64,000 nt of DNA from Sporomusaceae bacterium (GTDB taxonomy: Bacteria > Bacillota > Negativicutes > UBA1444). Where the stretch lies: NCBI GenBank assembly GCA_018434355.1, contig JAHDPL010000027.1, positions 62,001 through 126,000 of the forward strand, in the 5' to 3' direction. How positions within the stretch are numbered: the first letter of the stretch is position 1; the number at the start of each line of letters is the position of its first letter. Made by a program: the position numbers and the translations under genes. Shown piece by piece: positions 35,286 through 44,806 of the stretch. A model generated the notes under the pieces. The model was not told where the DNA came from. It was given only the letters and a program-made list of their open reading frames with translations, and did not search any database.

Positions 35286-36616
35286 TGCCGTCTCCCTTCC
35301 GACCCGACGATGACAATGCAGTCGCCCGCCTCTGTGACTGTGCCGTCGATGCTGGCGTGAACGTTGGCCCCCAGCCCGTCCGCCGGCGCCTGTCCGATCA
35401 GCTCGCCGCAGCGGACCTGTTGTCCGACGGCGACAATCGCTTTAGCCGGTGCGCCGACATGCTGTTTCAGCGGAATCCGCACGGTAGTCCCGGCGATTGC
35501 CTCGCAGCGCAGCGGCGCCGGTTTGTCGTAGCTTGTCAGGCCGAGCCGGGCGATCAGCCGCTTGACGGGAATCTTGCGGTGCTGCTGCAACAGGTCTACC
35601 ATCTGGTCAGCAGGCGGCGGTTCGGGCTTGATGCCCTGTTTGGCCAGTTCCTGCTTCAGCATGGCATTAACCGTGCGCGGCGACAGATCCATAAAGCAGG
35701 CATATTGTTCGCATACACCGCATTCCGTGCAGGCAAATGCCATTTTCAGCACCGCCGGCGCCGCCTCCGTATTGCGGATCGCCCGCATGATCCGGTGCGG
35801 CTCCAGCCGATGCCCCAACAAGAATCGGGGACAGAGGTCGGTGCAGAAACGGCACTGGATACAGGTGCTTTTCGCCTGTCGGATGATTTTGTCACAACTT
35901 TGGGTCCGTTTGCGGATGACCGGATGCTGCTCCGGCAGCACGATCAGTCCTTTGGTCGTTTTGGTGATCGGTTGCTGCAAATCGCCGATCAGCTTGCCCA
36001 TCATCGGCCCGCCGTCGATGACCCGCATCCCTTGCATGTCTTTGACGCCTGCCAGCGACAAGGCTTCTGCCACGCTGGTCCCGACCGGCAGGTAGAGAGT
36101 GACCGGCTCTGCGACTGCGCCGGTGATGGTGAGATATTTATGGGTCACCGGGGTTCCATCCAGCGCCGCCGCCACGTTCAGCAGCGTCTCCACGTTGACC
36201 ACGACACAGCCGACCTTCAACGGGATGCCGCCCTGCGGCACGACCCGGCCGGTCGCCTCTTTCACGGTGACTTGCTCGTCGCCTGCGGGATAGAAATCCT
36301 CCAGCAGATGAATCCGCATCCGATCTGTCGGCATCAACTGCTTTAGCGCGGCTATGCCCTGTTTATACTTTGCCTTGGTCGCGATGACACCTCCGGTCGC
36401 GCCGGTCGCCTGCATCACCGCTTCCAGTCCTCGCAGCATCTCTTGCGGCGCGGCTTCCATCAACTGCTGATCGACCCGCAGCAGCGGCTCGCATTCGGCC
36501 CCGTTAACCACCACGGTATCCACGCCGCCGGAAAACTTGGCGTACGTCGGAAACCCGGCGCCACCAGCACCTACGACACCGGCCTGTTTCACTTTTTCGC
36601 AAATATCGCTATGCAT
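35282..36616 (-). CDS. pduS: PduS-like Fe-S flavoprotein (RnfC-type NADH oxidoreductase)
   Basis: A 444-residue protein related to RnfC/NuoF. It starts with a glycine-rich NADH/FMN region (VVGAGGAGFPTYAKF, VVNGAECEPLL), followed by a SLBB segment. Two ferredoxin-type clusters come next: CIQCRFCTDLCPRF and CTECGVCEQYACF, each ligated by four cysteines with the usual following residues. PduS is known as a cobalamin reductase in Pdu systems; with no B12 enzyme in this operon, NADH oxidation is the likelier role. The ATG at 36616 is chosen for family fit with AGAAG upstream; 17 extra codons are open but basic and overlap the vertex-protein gene. Confidence 0.88.
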   Translation of the reverse strand: MHSDICEKVKQAGVVGAGGAGFPTYAKFSGGVDTVVVNGAECEPLLRVDQQLMEAAPQEMLRGLEAVMQATGATGGVIATKAKYKQGIAALKQLMPTDRMRIHLLEDFYPAGDEQVTVKEATGRVVPQGGIPLKVGCVVVNVETLLNVAAALDGTPVTHKYLTITGAVAEPVTLYLPVGTSVAEALSLAGVKDMQGMRVIDGGPMMGKLIGDLQQPITKTTKGLIVLPEQHPVIRKRTQSCDKIIRQAKSTCIQCRFCTDLCPRFLLGHRLEPHRIMRAIRNTEAAPAVLKMAFACTECGVCEQYACFMDLSPRTVNAMLKQELAKQGIKPEPPPADQMVDLLQQHRKIPVKRLIARLGLTSYDKPAPLRCEAIAGTTVRIPLKQHVGAPAKAIVAVGQQVRCGELIGQAPADGLGANVHASIDGTVTEAGDCIVIVGSEGRRQ

Positions 36617-36899
36617 CGTGTTTCTTCTGGCCGTCCTTTTGTTTTTCCTCATCGATGATGCCGACAATCACCGCGTCGATCGGCACATGGTCGAGTCCAC
36701 CGGTCTGACGGGCCGAACTGCCTGCCGCCACCAGTACTTTCTCGCCGATGCCGGCGCCGATAAAATCAGCGGCAACCACGACTTCCGGCGTCGGTTTGTT
36801 GTCTGCATCGAGATATTGCACGATCATCAGCTTGAGGCCGACCAACGATTCTTCCTTGCGGGTCGCCCAGATATTGTTGATTACCCGGCCAATCTTCAT
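36609..36899 (-). CDS. BMC-P shell vertex protein (EutN/CcmL/PduN family)
   Basis: A 96-residue pentamer-forming protein that caps the vertices of the shell. It begins MKIGRVINNIWATRKEESLVGLKLM and contains ADFIGAGIGEKVLVAAGSSAR, both diagnostic of the family. It is the only BMC-P gene in the window. It overlaps the PduS-like gene by 8 nt. Confidence 0.95.
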   Translation of the reverse strand: MKIGRVINNIWATRKEESLVGLKLMIVQYLDADNKPTPEVVVAADFIGAGIGEKVLVAAGSSARQTGGLDHVPIDAVIVGIIDEEKQKDGQKKHDA

Positions 36900-36944
36900 A
36901 CACTCGCCTTCTTTCTCACACAGTTCCGTGCGGGACCTTCAGGT

Positions 36945-37880
36945 CTATTTCGCCACCATGCCGCGTTTGGCCAGTTCTTTCAGCACGCTCTCGATGATGA
37001 TCCGCTCCATCGATTCACCCGATGCTGCCGGACTCTCGACAAAGTTGTCCGCAATCCCGAGGATGCGGGCGGCGTTCTTGAACATGATTTTTTCGCGGAC
37101 TTCCGGCGAAAACGGAATCGATTCATAATTTTTCAGCGCCACGCGGAAATCGACGAACGGATGGGCGCTGGCATACACCACCTTGTCGGTGATCAGCGTG
37201 TTGATCGCCTGGATGTAGGCTTCCGACTGCGGGAAAAACTCATATTCCGACAGTTCCAGATACACGTTGGCATTGCGCTGCGTCACCATGATCATTTCAT
37301 TGACCCAGGGATAGCCGCCGTGGCTGACCACGATCTTCAGCTCGGGAAAATCACGGGCGACAAAATCGATGTAACGCGGCGCAACATGGTCGATGACGGT
37401 GTTGGGAACCAGTGTCGCCGGCCCAGTTGTCATGATCACCGGAATCTCCAGCTCGCAACACTTGGCATAGATCGGATAAAATTTGGCGTCATTGACATAA
37501 ATCTGCGCCAGGTAAGGGTCGATGGCAGCACCGCGGAACCCGTCCTCTTCCACCAGCTTTTTCAGCTCGCGGATGCCGCGCATCCCTTTATGCGGGTCTA
37601 CGCCTGCAAAGGCGATGAACTTGTCGGGATACTTCGATTTGAACTCCAGCACGCTGGGGTTGTTGGACTTGGACGCGAAAGTGCTTTCACAGTCTCGCCC
37701 GGTGATGACTGCTTTGACCACCGAGTGGCGGTTCAGGTCGGCCACGACCTCATCCAGGGTTTGTGGCTTCATCTTGTCAAAGTCGATCGTCGCGCACAGC
37801 CCCTTGAACATGGTGCTGTTGGCGATTCCGTTCAAGGTTTCGGCGGTATTGGGCCGAAACCGGAAGTCAATGATCCGCAT
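36945..37880 (-). CDS. Amidohydrolase-2-like protein with a C-terminal encapsulation-type helix
   Basis: A 311-residue TIM-barrel protein of the amidohydrolase_2 (ACMSD-like) group. The usual metal ligands are replaced: the N-terminal D-x-H-x-H strand reads IIDFRFRP (residues 3-10), and the late Asp position reads SAHPF (H240), while HGGYPW (H187) remains. The last about 20 residues after a Ser/Ala/Gly linker (MERIIIESVLKELAKRG) form an amphipathic helix like cargo-targeting peptides. GGAGGAG precedes the ATG at 37880, which lies inside the end of the activase gene. It is probably a luminal protein of the compartment, but its reaction is unknown and may be metal-independent. Confidence 0.75.
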   Translation of the reverse strand: MRIIDFRFRPNTAETLNGIANSTMFKGLCATIDFDKMKPQTLDEVVADLNRHSVVKAVITGRDCESTFASKSNNPSVLEFKSKYPDKFIAFAGVDPHKGMRGIRELKKLVEEDGFRGAAIDPYLAQIYVNDAKFYPIYAKCCELEIPVIMTTGPATLVPNTVIDHVAPRYIDFVARDFPELKIVVSHGGYPWVNEMIMVTQRNANVYLELSEYEFFPQSEAYIQAINTLITDKVVYASAHPFVDFRVALKNYESIPFSPEVREKIMFKNAARILGIADNFVESPAASGESMERIIIESVLKELAKRGMVAK

Positions 37881-38799
37881 GAGTGCTCCTCCTCTGTTTT
37901 GCATATTCCGTCAGTTCTTTGGCCCGTTCCTCTGCCAGCTTGACCTCGCCCATCGGATACTCGCGGTCAAGGAACTGGTACTTCGACTGCCCCATACGGT
38001 GGTACGGCAACAGTTCATAGCCAACATGCAGTTCGTTGACAAAACCGACGATCGTGGCGATTTCCGCTTCCGTATCGTTGAAGCCGGGAATCAGCGGCGT
38101 ACGGACCAGTACCTCGAGCTGCGGGAATGTCTGACGGATTTTGCGCAAGTTTTCCATGATCAGCGCGTTGTCTGCGCCGGTAAATTCCTTGTGTTTCTGC
38201 GGGTCGACCGATTTGATGTCATACAGCAGGAAGTTCAGATGCCGGCAGGCCTCCTGCAATCGCTCCCATTCGACCGCGCCACAGGTTTCCATCGCCGTGT
38301 TGATCCGGCGCCGTTTGGCTTCCTTGAGCAAGGCAATGGTGAAATCAGCCTGAACCAGCGGCTCGCCGCCACTGATCGTCAAGCCGCCTTCCGAGCGGGA
38401 GTAAAACGCGCTGTCCCGCTCAACCGCCTTCATCACTTCATCGACGCTCATCATCGCGCCGAACAGGTGCAAGGCTTTGGGCGGGCAAGCATCGACACAG
38501 GCGAAGCAGTCGGTGCAAGACGCGCGGTCGAGCGAGATTTTGCCGGACGCTTCCTGGCGCACCGCCTGCGACGGGCAAACGCTGCCGCAGCGGAAACACT
38601 CGGCCCAACCGATGCATTTGTTCGGATTGTAGGCGACTTCCGGGTTGATTTTTTGAGACTCCGGGTTGCTGCACCAGCGGCAAGACAACGGACAACCCTT
38701 CATGAAAACGATGGTCCGGATGCCGGGCCCGTCGTGGACCGAGTAGTGCTGAATATTAAAGACGCAGCCTTTGGCAGCTTGGTTGTTCGGCGCGTTCAC
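37867..38799 (-). CDS. islB: Isethionate sulfite-lyase activating enzyme (glycyl radical activase)
   Basis: A 310-residue radical SAM enzyme that installs the glycyl radical on the lyase. It has the HDGPGIRT segment, the SAM cluster triad CPLSCRWC (C-x3-C-x2-C) and two inserted ferredoxin-like motifs (CIGWAECFRCGSVCP and CTDCFACVDACP), as in activases of dehydratase-type glycyl radical enzymes. ISGGEPL is also present. It starts with GTG, with CAGGAGG 7 nt upstream, directly after a terminator-like hairpin behind islA. Specificity is inferred from its partner. Confidence 0.92.
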   Translation of the reverse strand: MNAPNNQAAKGCVFNIQHYSVHDGPGIRTIVFMKGCPLSCRWCSNPESQKINPEVAYNPNKCIGWAECFRCGSVCPSQAVRQEASGKISLDRASCTDCFACVDACPPKALHLFGAMMSVDEVMKAVERDSAFYSRSEGGLTISGGEPLVQADFTIALLKEAKRRRINTAMETCGAVEWERLQEACRHLNFLLYDIKSVDPQKHKEFTGADNALIMENLRKIRQTFPQLEVLVRTPLIPGFNDTEAEIATIVGFVNELHVGYELLPYHRMGQSKYQFLDREYPMGEVKLAEERAKELTEYAKQRRSTHADH

Positions 38800-38816
38800 A
38801 GTTTTCCTCCTGAAAA

Positions 38817-38845
38817 GCGGGTTCCGTCAGCCTGACGGAACCCGC
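38817..38845 (-). terminator. Hairpin with T-tract between islA and islB
   Basis: A 29-nt palindrome with 14-bp arms (GCGGGTTCCGTCAG and complement), followed on the minus strand by TTTTC. It lies 33 nt after islA and abuts the islB ribosome site. It probably limits read-through so that the activase and shell genes are expressed below the lyase. Confidence 0.8.
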
Positions 38846-38877
38846 CCGCCATTATTTTACTTTCGGATAATCAATGA

Positions 38878-41361
38878 TCAGATAGTGTGGTTCTCGGTCC
38901 GGGCGATCAAATCATCCTGCAGGTCCGGCGACAAATCGGTGAAATAGGCACTGTAGCCGGCGATCCGCACGATCAGGCCGCGGTAGTTCTCCGGGTCTTT
39001 TTTCGCCGCGAGCAGCGTCGTTTGGTTGATTACGTTAAACTGCAAGTGCCACAACCGTAGGTCGCACCAGGTCTTGATGAACGAGACCAGTTTGCGGGTA
39101 CCTGCTTCGCCGGCCAAGATCGAGGGGGTGAACTTAACGTTGAGCAGACGAGCCGCCCGCTCGCGGAAGTCGTAGTTCTTGGTCAGGTAGTTCGACATCA
39201 GTACCGCCGTCGGTCCATTGGCGTCGCACCCCTGCGAAGCAGCCGAGCCATCGGACAGCGGCGTGTATTCTTTACGGCCGTTGGGAGTGGCGCCGACCAC
39301 TTTGCCGAACGGAACATGCGAGGTGAACGGAACCAACCGCAGGTCGAGGTGAACGCCGAGTTCTTTGGAGTACTGCTTGGTGAACTTCAGGCACTCACGG
39401 TCGAGCAGCTTACCGATAGCGTCGGAGTACTCATCGTTGTTGCCGTATTTCGGGGCATTGGCGACCATCTGACGGATCGCTTCCTTGCCTTCGAAATTGC
39501 AGCGCATTGCTTCCACCATTTCCGCCATCGTGATTTTCTTCTCTTCATAGATCAGCTTTTTAATTGCCACCAACGAGTCGATGACGGTGGCATAACCCAT
39601 GAACTCGAAATAGCCGAGGTCGATGCCGCCCTTGATCACCGGCGAGTGGATGTCTTTCATATCATCCATGCAGCAGTCGTTCAGCGCCGAGCCCATCGGC
39701 CAGGCAAAATGGTTTGGCCGCAGGTTGATGATGATGTGCTGCTGAATAAATGCATGCTTGAGGAAATTGATGTGCTGCTTCAGGTAGGCGTTCCAGAACT
39801 CGTCCCATGTCTTGAAGCTGGTCGGATCGCCGGTCTCAAGGCCGATCAGTTCGTCGCCGTGCTTTTTCATCCGGCCGTTGTACATCGTCATCTCGACTGC
39901 CGCCGGGAAGTTGATGTAAGCGCAGGGACTGGTGTAAGTTTCGCGGTTCGGCATGCGGCACTCGGTGCAGCCGGACACGGCATAGTCGTAAGCGTCTTCG
40001 AAACTGGCGCCTTTGGCGAGCAGTACCGGTACGACTTCTTCGTCGTTGCACAGTTTCGGGAAGCCGGAACCTTCCTTGATCGTTTCGGCCACTTCATACA
40101 GGTAACGTTCCGGGGCGCGTGCATGAATGCGGGCGGCCAGGTCCGGGTAGTGCATCGGGAATTCGCGTTTGGACTGCAGGAACAGATAGGTCAGATCATT
40201 GGTGGCGTCCATGCCTTCTCTGGTCTGTCCGCCGATGGTTACCGCTTCCCAGTGCGCGTAGCCTTCGTTGAAAGCACCGCCGGTCGGCGAGATGTACAGG
40301 TCGATGAACTGCGCCATCCCCACCCACATGCATTCCATCAGTTCGAGGGTCTGCTCGTCCGTCAGCGCTCCGGACTCCTTGTCCTGCTTGTAGTACGGAT
40401 AAAGGTACTGGTCCATCCGGCCATTGGAAATGATCGTGCCGGTTTTTTGCTCCATACGGGAGAACATTTGGGTGAACCACTGCGACTGCATCGCATCGCG
40501 GAAATTGCGGGCCGGGTTTTCCGGCACCCAGGCGCAGCGTTCGGCGATATCCTGCAGTTCCAGTTTGCGAACCGGGTCGGTTTCCTTTTCAGCCATTTCT
40601 GCGGCCAGTTTGGCATGCCGCTGCGCCCACAGCACTATCGCGTCGCAGGCGATAACGATCGCTTCCAGGAACGGGCGTTTCTCCATGTTGTCAACCGGAC
40701 TCAGCGGGTCGAGCGCCGCCATTTTTTCCAGTGCTTCCGCCTTGATCCCCTTGAAACCGCGTTTCAACACTTTTTCATAGTCGTGCACCCATTGGATCGA
40801 CGAACGGAACGAAGAAGTTTCGTTGACGATATAGCGGGAAAGGAGCGGATTGGACGGCTCGTAGGTCAATTTCAGCGTCTCGTCCGGCAGCGCCTTGGTC
40901 AGGCTCTCGTGGTAGGTTTTTCCCATCCAGTATGGCGCGATTTCTTCGACTACGATCTTCGCGTCCGCTTCGGAGATCGAGAACGGTGCGCCGACCCGTT
41001 TCGGCATTTCTTCCAGCGCTAAGCCCAGGAAGTCGCCATCCAGTTCGGGGTACAGGATTCCGTAACGGCCTTGGGCGCCGGAGCGGCCGACCAACAGTTG
41101 GTTGTCATCGATGTACACGGTGATGTTTTGGGCGATGTGGTGCATCGCTTTGGCCCAGCGCAAAATCAGCATCTGGCCTTCGGTTTCTTTCATCGATTCG
41201 GTGAAATAACGGGCCCGCTCTACATCAATGATCGGGCGGAGCTTTTGAATCGATTTGAGGATTTTGTAGGGACGCATCCGTCCGGTGTAAATATCCCGGC
41301 CGGCTTGCTCTTCCTGCAAGCGGTATTCTTGGGGCGAGAGAACTGCGCAATTGGTTTCCAT
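38878..41361 (-). CDS. islA: Isethionate sulfite-lyase (glycyl radical enzyme)
   Basis: This 827-residue PFL-fold enzyme would split isethionate into sulfite and acetaldehyde. Numbering from an in-frame ATG six codons upstream, R192, Q196, C471, E473, R681, F685 and G808 each lie exactly three positions after the reported active-site residues of Bilophila IslA (R189, Q193, C468, E470, R678, F682, G805). The thiyl cysteine reads GCTECRMP and not GCVEP, which excludes choline lyase and glycerol/propanediol dehydratase. The glycyl radical loop is RIAGYSAYF. The start at 41361 follows AAAGGAG by 8 nt. TRAP transporter genes upstream and activase and shell genes downstream fit isethionate catabolism. 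Confidence 0.94.
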   Translation of the reverse strand: METNCAVLSPQEYRLQEEQAGRDIYTGRMRPYKILKSIQKLRPIIDVERARYFTESMKETEGQMLILRWAKAMHHIAQNITVYIDDNQLLVGRSGAQGRYGILYPELDGDFLGLALEEMPKRVGAPFSISEADAKIVVEEIAPYWMGKTYHESLTKALPDETLKLTYEPSNPLLSRYIVNETSSFRSSIQWVHDYEKVLKRGFKGIKAEALEKMAALDPLSPVDNMEKRPFLEAIVIACDAIVLWAQRHAKLAAEMAEKETDPVRKLELQDIAERCAWVPENPARNFRDAMQSQWFTQMFSRMEQKTGTIISNGRMDQYLYPYYKQDKESGALTDEQTLELMECMWVGMAQFIDLYISPTGGAFNEGYAHWEAVTIGGQTREGMDATNDLTYLFLQSKREFPMHYPDLAARIHARAPERYLYEVAETIKEGSGFPKLCNDEEVVPVLLAKGASFEDAYDYAVSGCTECRMPNRETYTSPCAYINFPAAVEMTMYNGRMKKHGDELIGLETGDPTSFKTWDEFWNAYLKQHINFLKHAFIQQHIIINLRPNHFAWPMGSALNDCCMDDMKDIHSPVIKGGIDLGYFEFMGYATVIDSLVAIKKLIYEEKKITMAEMVEAMRCNFEGKEAIRQMVANAPKYGNNDEYSDAIGKLLDRECLKFTKQYSKELGVHLDLRLVPFTSHVPFGKVVGATPNGRKEYTPLSDGSAASQGCDANGPTAVLMSNYLTKNYDFRERAARLLNVKFTPSILAGEAGTRKLVSFIKTWCDLRLWHLQFNVINQTTLLAAKKDPENYRGLIVRIAGYSAYFTDLSPDLQDDLIARTENHTI

Positions 41362-41404
41362 CAGATATTCTCCTTTCATAATACGAATTCTTGACGACAG
41401 GTTA

Positions 41405-41437
41405 GGCAGCCCCCTGTGCGAAACGCCGGGGACCGCC
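41405..41437 (-). promoter_or_regulatory. Stable hairpin in the islA leader
   Basis: Arms GGCGGTCCCC and GGGGGCTGCC pair over 10 bp with two G-U pairs, and the loop holds a smaller GCG/CGC stem. No T-tract follows. It lies between dctQM and islA and could mark an mRNA processing point or protect the highly expressed islA message. Confidence 0.45.
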
Positions 41438-41443
41438 TGCTAT

Positions 41444-43357
41444 TTACTTGAGGAACCGGGTCAGGTACAGAGACAGTTCGGGGATATAGGTCACAGCCAT
41501 CAGTACCAGCAGCATGCCGATCAATTGGGGCAGGGCTGCCTTTGCAATTTTTTCGATTCGCAATTTGGCTACGCTGCTTGCGACAAACAGGTTCACGCCG
41601 ACCGGCGGAGTAACAAAGCCAATGGCCAGGTTGACCACCATGATCACGCCGAAATGGATCGGGTCCACGCCGACTTTTGTCACGACCGGCAATAGGATCG
41701 GCGTAAGGATGACGATCGCCGCCAGCGCTTCCATGAATGTACCCACCCAGAGCAGGAACAGGTTGATGACAAGCAGGATCAAGATTTTACTGCTGGTCAG
41801 ACCGAGAATGAATTCGGCCATGATCGTCGGCACTTGCTCGATAGTCATGATGTTGCCGAAAATTGTCGCCATGGCAATCAGTACGATGACGATGGCCGAA
41901 GTGCTGCAAGCTTCCATAACGCAGCCGGTGATGTTGCTCAGGTTAATTTCCCTGTACACGAAGCAGCCGACGAGCAGTCCGTACAGCGCCGATACCGCCG
42001 CTGCTTCGGTCGGCGTCATGATGCCGCCGTAAATGCCGCCCAGGATGATGACCGGAACCATCAGCGCCCATTTCGCATCCCAAATCGCCTTGATCATTGT
42101 TTTTGCGTTGCGCTCGCGCTCGACGCCGCGCCAGCCCATTTTTTTCGAGTAATAATAACTCACTGCCATCAATACCAGTCCGGTCAACACGCCAGGCACA
42201 ATACCGCCGATAAACAGCTTGCCGATCGAGGCCTGGGCCGAAACCCCATAGACGACGAACGGGTTGCTCGGCGGAATCATGACGCCGATCGCGCCGGCGC
42301 AGGCAATGACAGCCGCAGAGAAGTATTTGTCATAGCCGCGTTCGACCATCGCCGGAATCGTCAGCGAACCGATGGCGGCCACCGTGGCCGGCCCGGAACC
42401 GCTGATCGCGGCAAAGAACATCGAAGTGGCGATCGTGGCTAGCGCCATTCCTCCGTACAGCGAGCCGAGCATTTCATCGGCCAGCGCCAATAGTCGCTGC
42501 GACAGGCCGCCTGCTCCCATGAATACGCCGGCGGCAATGAAGAACGGAATTGCCATGATTGGAAAACTGTCGATGGACGTGAAGGCAATTTGCGCCACAT
42601 ACTCAAACGGCAGGGTTTCTGCGCCGATGATCGTCGCCAGCGCAGATAAGCCGAGCGCGATCGCGATAGGCACGCCAAGGATTAACAGCACGATGAAATA
42701 ACCGAATAGCCAGGCCAGTGCAGCCAAGTCAAGCTCAAGAAACACCGGCGTGCAGAGTGCGGCAAAACTCGCGGCGCCGATCAAAGCATCACGCACGCCA
42801 CAGTCCAGCACCCGCGCATACAGATCCTGCAGCAACCGGACCGACATCAGACCGAAGCCGATCGGCAACACCATATAGGGTATGAAGTAGGGAATCATCA
42901 GCGCCGGAGTCGTTTGCGGGAATTTCATCATCATTTTCAGATGGTCCATACCCATGATTAGGACCACGCCGGTCAAGGTCAGGAACGCCAGGTCGACGAT
43001 AACCCAGCTGATGGCCTGGAACCGGGGCGACAGCCGCTCAAACACCAGATCGACGCGGATGTTGTTGCGCCGTTTGATGGCGACCGGAACCGCCAGATAG
43101 GATATCCAGATGAATATGTAACGGGCAGTCTCTTCCGTCCATGCCGCCCCGCCGGATGTTCCAAACAAATCGGTCAACACATAGCGATAAAACGTCTGGT
43201 AGGAGATGATCAGGATGATCGCCAACATCCCAAACACCAGAAACGGTTTTTCCAAATTTTCGTCAAGGAAACGCAGCCATTTTTTCAGGCCGCCCTGCTC
43301 CTGGACCATGACTTCCACTGGTTGCTCAATCGCCGTCTCAGATACTAATTTTGACAT
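41444..43357 (-). CDS. dctQM: TRAP transporter fused small and large permease (DctQM), probable isethionate uptake
   Basis: A 637-residue membrane protein. The N-terminal DctQ part (about 30-175, four helices, with RRNNIRVD) is fused to a DctM part (about 200-637) with about 12 helices and the segments IPFFIAAGVFMGAGGLS, ISGSGPATVAAIG, GVMIPPSNPFVVYG and GFVTPPVGVNLFV. TRAP systems use sodium gradients to import organic acids and sulfonates. The second ATG at 43357 has GAGGG 7 nt upstream. It lies between the solute-binding protein gene and islA, hence the proposed substrate. Confidence 0.92.
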   Translation of the reverse strand: MSKLVSETAIEQPVEVMVQEQGGLKKWLRFLDENLEKPFLVFGMLAIILIISYQTFYRYVLTDLFGTSGGAAWTEETARYIFIWISYLAVPVAIKRRNNIRVDLVFERLSPRFQAISWVIVDLAFLTLTGVVLIMGMDHLKMMMKFPQTTPALMIPYFIPYMVLPIGFGLMSVRLLQDLYARVLDCGVRDALIGAASFAALCTPVFLELDLAALAWLFGYFIVLLILGVPIAIALGLSALATIIGAETLPFEYVAQIAFTSIDSFPIMAIPFFIAAGVFMGAGGLSQRLLALADEMLGSLYGGMALATIATSMFFAAISGSGPATVAAIGSLTIPAMVERGYDKYFSAAVIACAGAIGVMIPPSNPFVVYGVSAQASIGKLFIGGIVPGVLTGLVLMAVSYYYSKKMGWRGVERERNAKTMIKAIWDAKWALMVPVIILGGIYGGIMTPTEAAAVSALYGLLVGCFVYREINLSNITGCVMEACSTSAIVIVLIAMATIFGNIMTIEQVPTIMAEFILGLTSSKILILLVINLFLLWVGTFMEALAAIVILTPILLPVVTKVGVDPIHFGVIMVVNLAIGFVTPPVGVNLFVASSVAKLRIEKIAKAALPQLIGMLLVLMAVTYIPELSLYLTRFLK

Positions 43358-43399
43358 TCTCATGCCCTCACTTATCGGTTGTCGCTATCTTCCGTCATT

Positions 43400-43435
43400 G
43401 GGGGGAGGGGGGGATGGGAGGGCGCCCGCCCTCCC
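43400..43435. promoter_or_regulatory. G-quadruplex motif followed by a GC hairpin in the dctP-dctQM gap
   Basis: The plus (template) strand carries four G-tracts in 23 nt: G6, A, G7, AT, G3, A, G3 (43400-43422). The adjoining sequence makes a perfect 8-bp hairpin GGGAGGGC/GCCCTCCC with a 4-nt loop (43416-43435). Both lie between the binding-protein and permease genes and may attenuate transcription. Confidence 0.6.
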
Positions 43436-43456
43436 GTGCCGCGATGCAAGAACGAA

Positions 43457-44662
<1,206 letters not shown>

Positions 44663-44689
44663 CTAGCGTTTTCGTCCGTGAACTGAAAA

Positions 44690-44727
44690 ATGGGAATTTT
44701 GTTGAATAATTGCAACAAAATTCCCAT
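44690..44727 (-). terminator. Terminator of the sigma-54 activator gene
   Basis: Perfect 15-bp arms (ATGGGAATTTTGTTG and complement) enclose an 8-nt loop; on the minus strand the stem runs into TTTTTC. It lies 80 nt past the activator stop and insulates the downstream sigma-54 promoter. Its core also contains one copy of the activator-site dyad. Confidence 0.8.
44700..44717. promoter_or_regulatory. Candidate activator site 3 (TGTTGC-N6-GCAACA dyad, one mismatch)
   Basis: Read on the minus strand it is TGTTGC, six bases, then TCAACA. It lies about 80 bp upstream of the -24/-12 element. Confidence 0.5.
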
Positions 44728-44765
44728 ATCGACCGAAAGTGGCGAATTTACGGCGTTTATCGCGC

Positions 44766-44783
44766 TGTTGCCAAGTTGCAACA
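44766..44783. promoter_or_regulatory. Candidate activator site 2 (perfect TGTTGC-N6-GCAACA dyad)
   Basis: An 18-bp perfect dyad about 145 bp upstream of the -24/-12 element, a normal distance for sigma-54 upstream activating sequences. It is separated by a single base from a second, imperfect copy. Confidence 0.7.
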
Positions 44784-44784
44784 G

Positions 44785-44802
44785 TTGTGCAGTTTTGCAA
44801 CA
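44785..44802. promoter_or_regulatory. Candidate activator site 1 (imperfect dyad)
   Basis: Read on the minus strand it is TGTTGC, six bases, then GCACAA. It is in tandem with the perfect copy, 19 bp apart start to start, and ends just after the activator gene. Confidence 0.55.
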
Positions 44803-44806
44803 CGGT

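Noticed and set aside
32532-38835. Several long plus-strand frames opposite the microcompartment genes
   Set aside because: All are in fixed register with the real minus-strand genes and resemble no protein family.
39316-41022. A 568-codon open frame on the plus strand opposite islA
   Set aside because: It is antisense to a gene with perfect family motifs, has no ribosome site, and its composition (His/Arg/Phe-rich) is that of a GC-driven shadow frame.
38878-41361. Choline TMA-lyase, glycerol/propanediol dehydratase or pyruvate formate-lyase identity for the glycyl radical enzyme
   Set aside because: The active-site cysteine motif is GCTEC, not GCVEP or the CC pair of PFL, and Arg/Gln/Phe positions match isethionate lyase.
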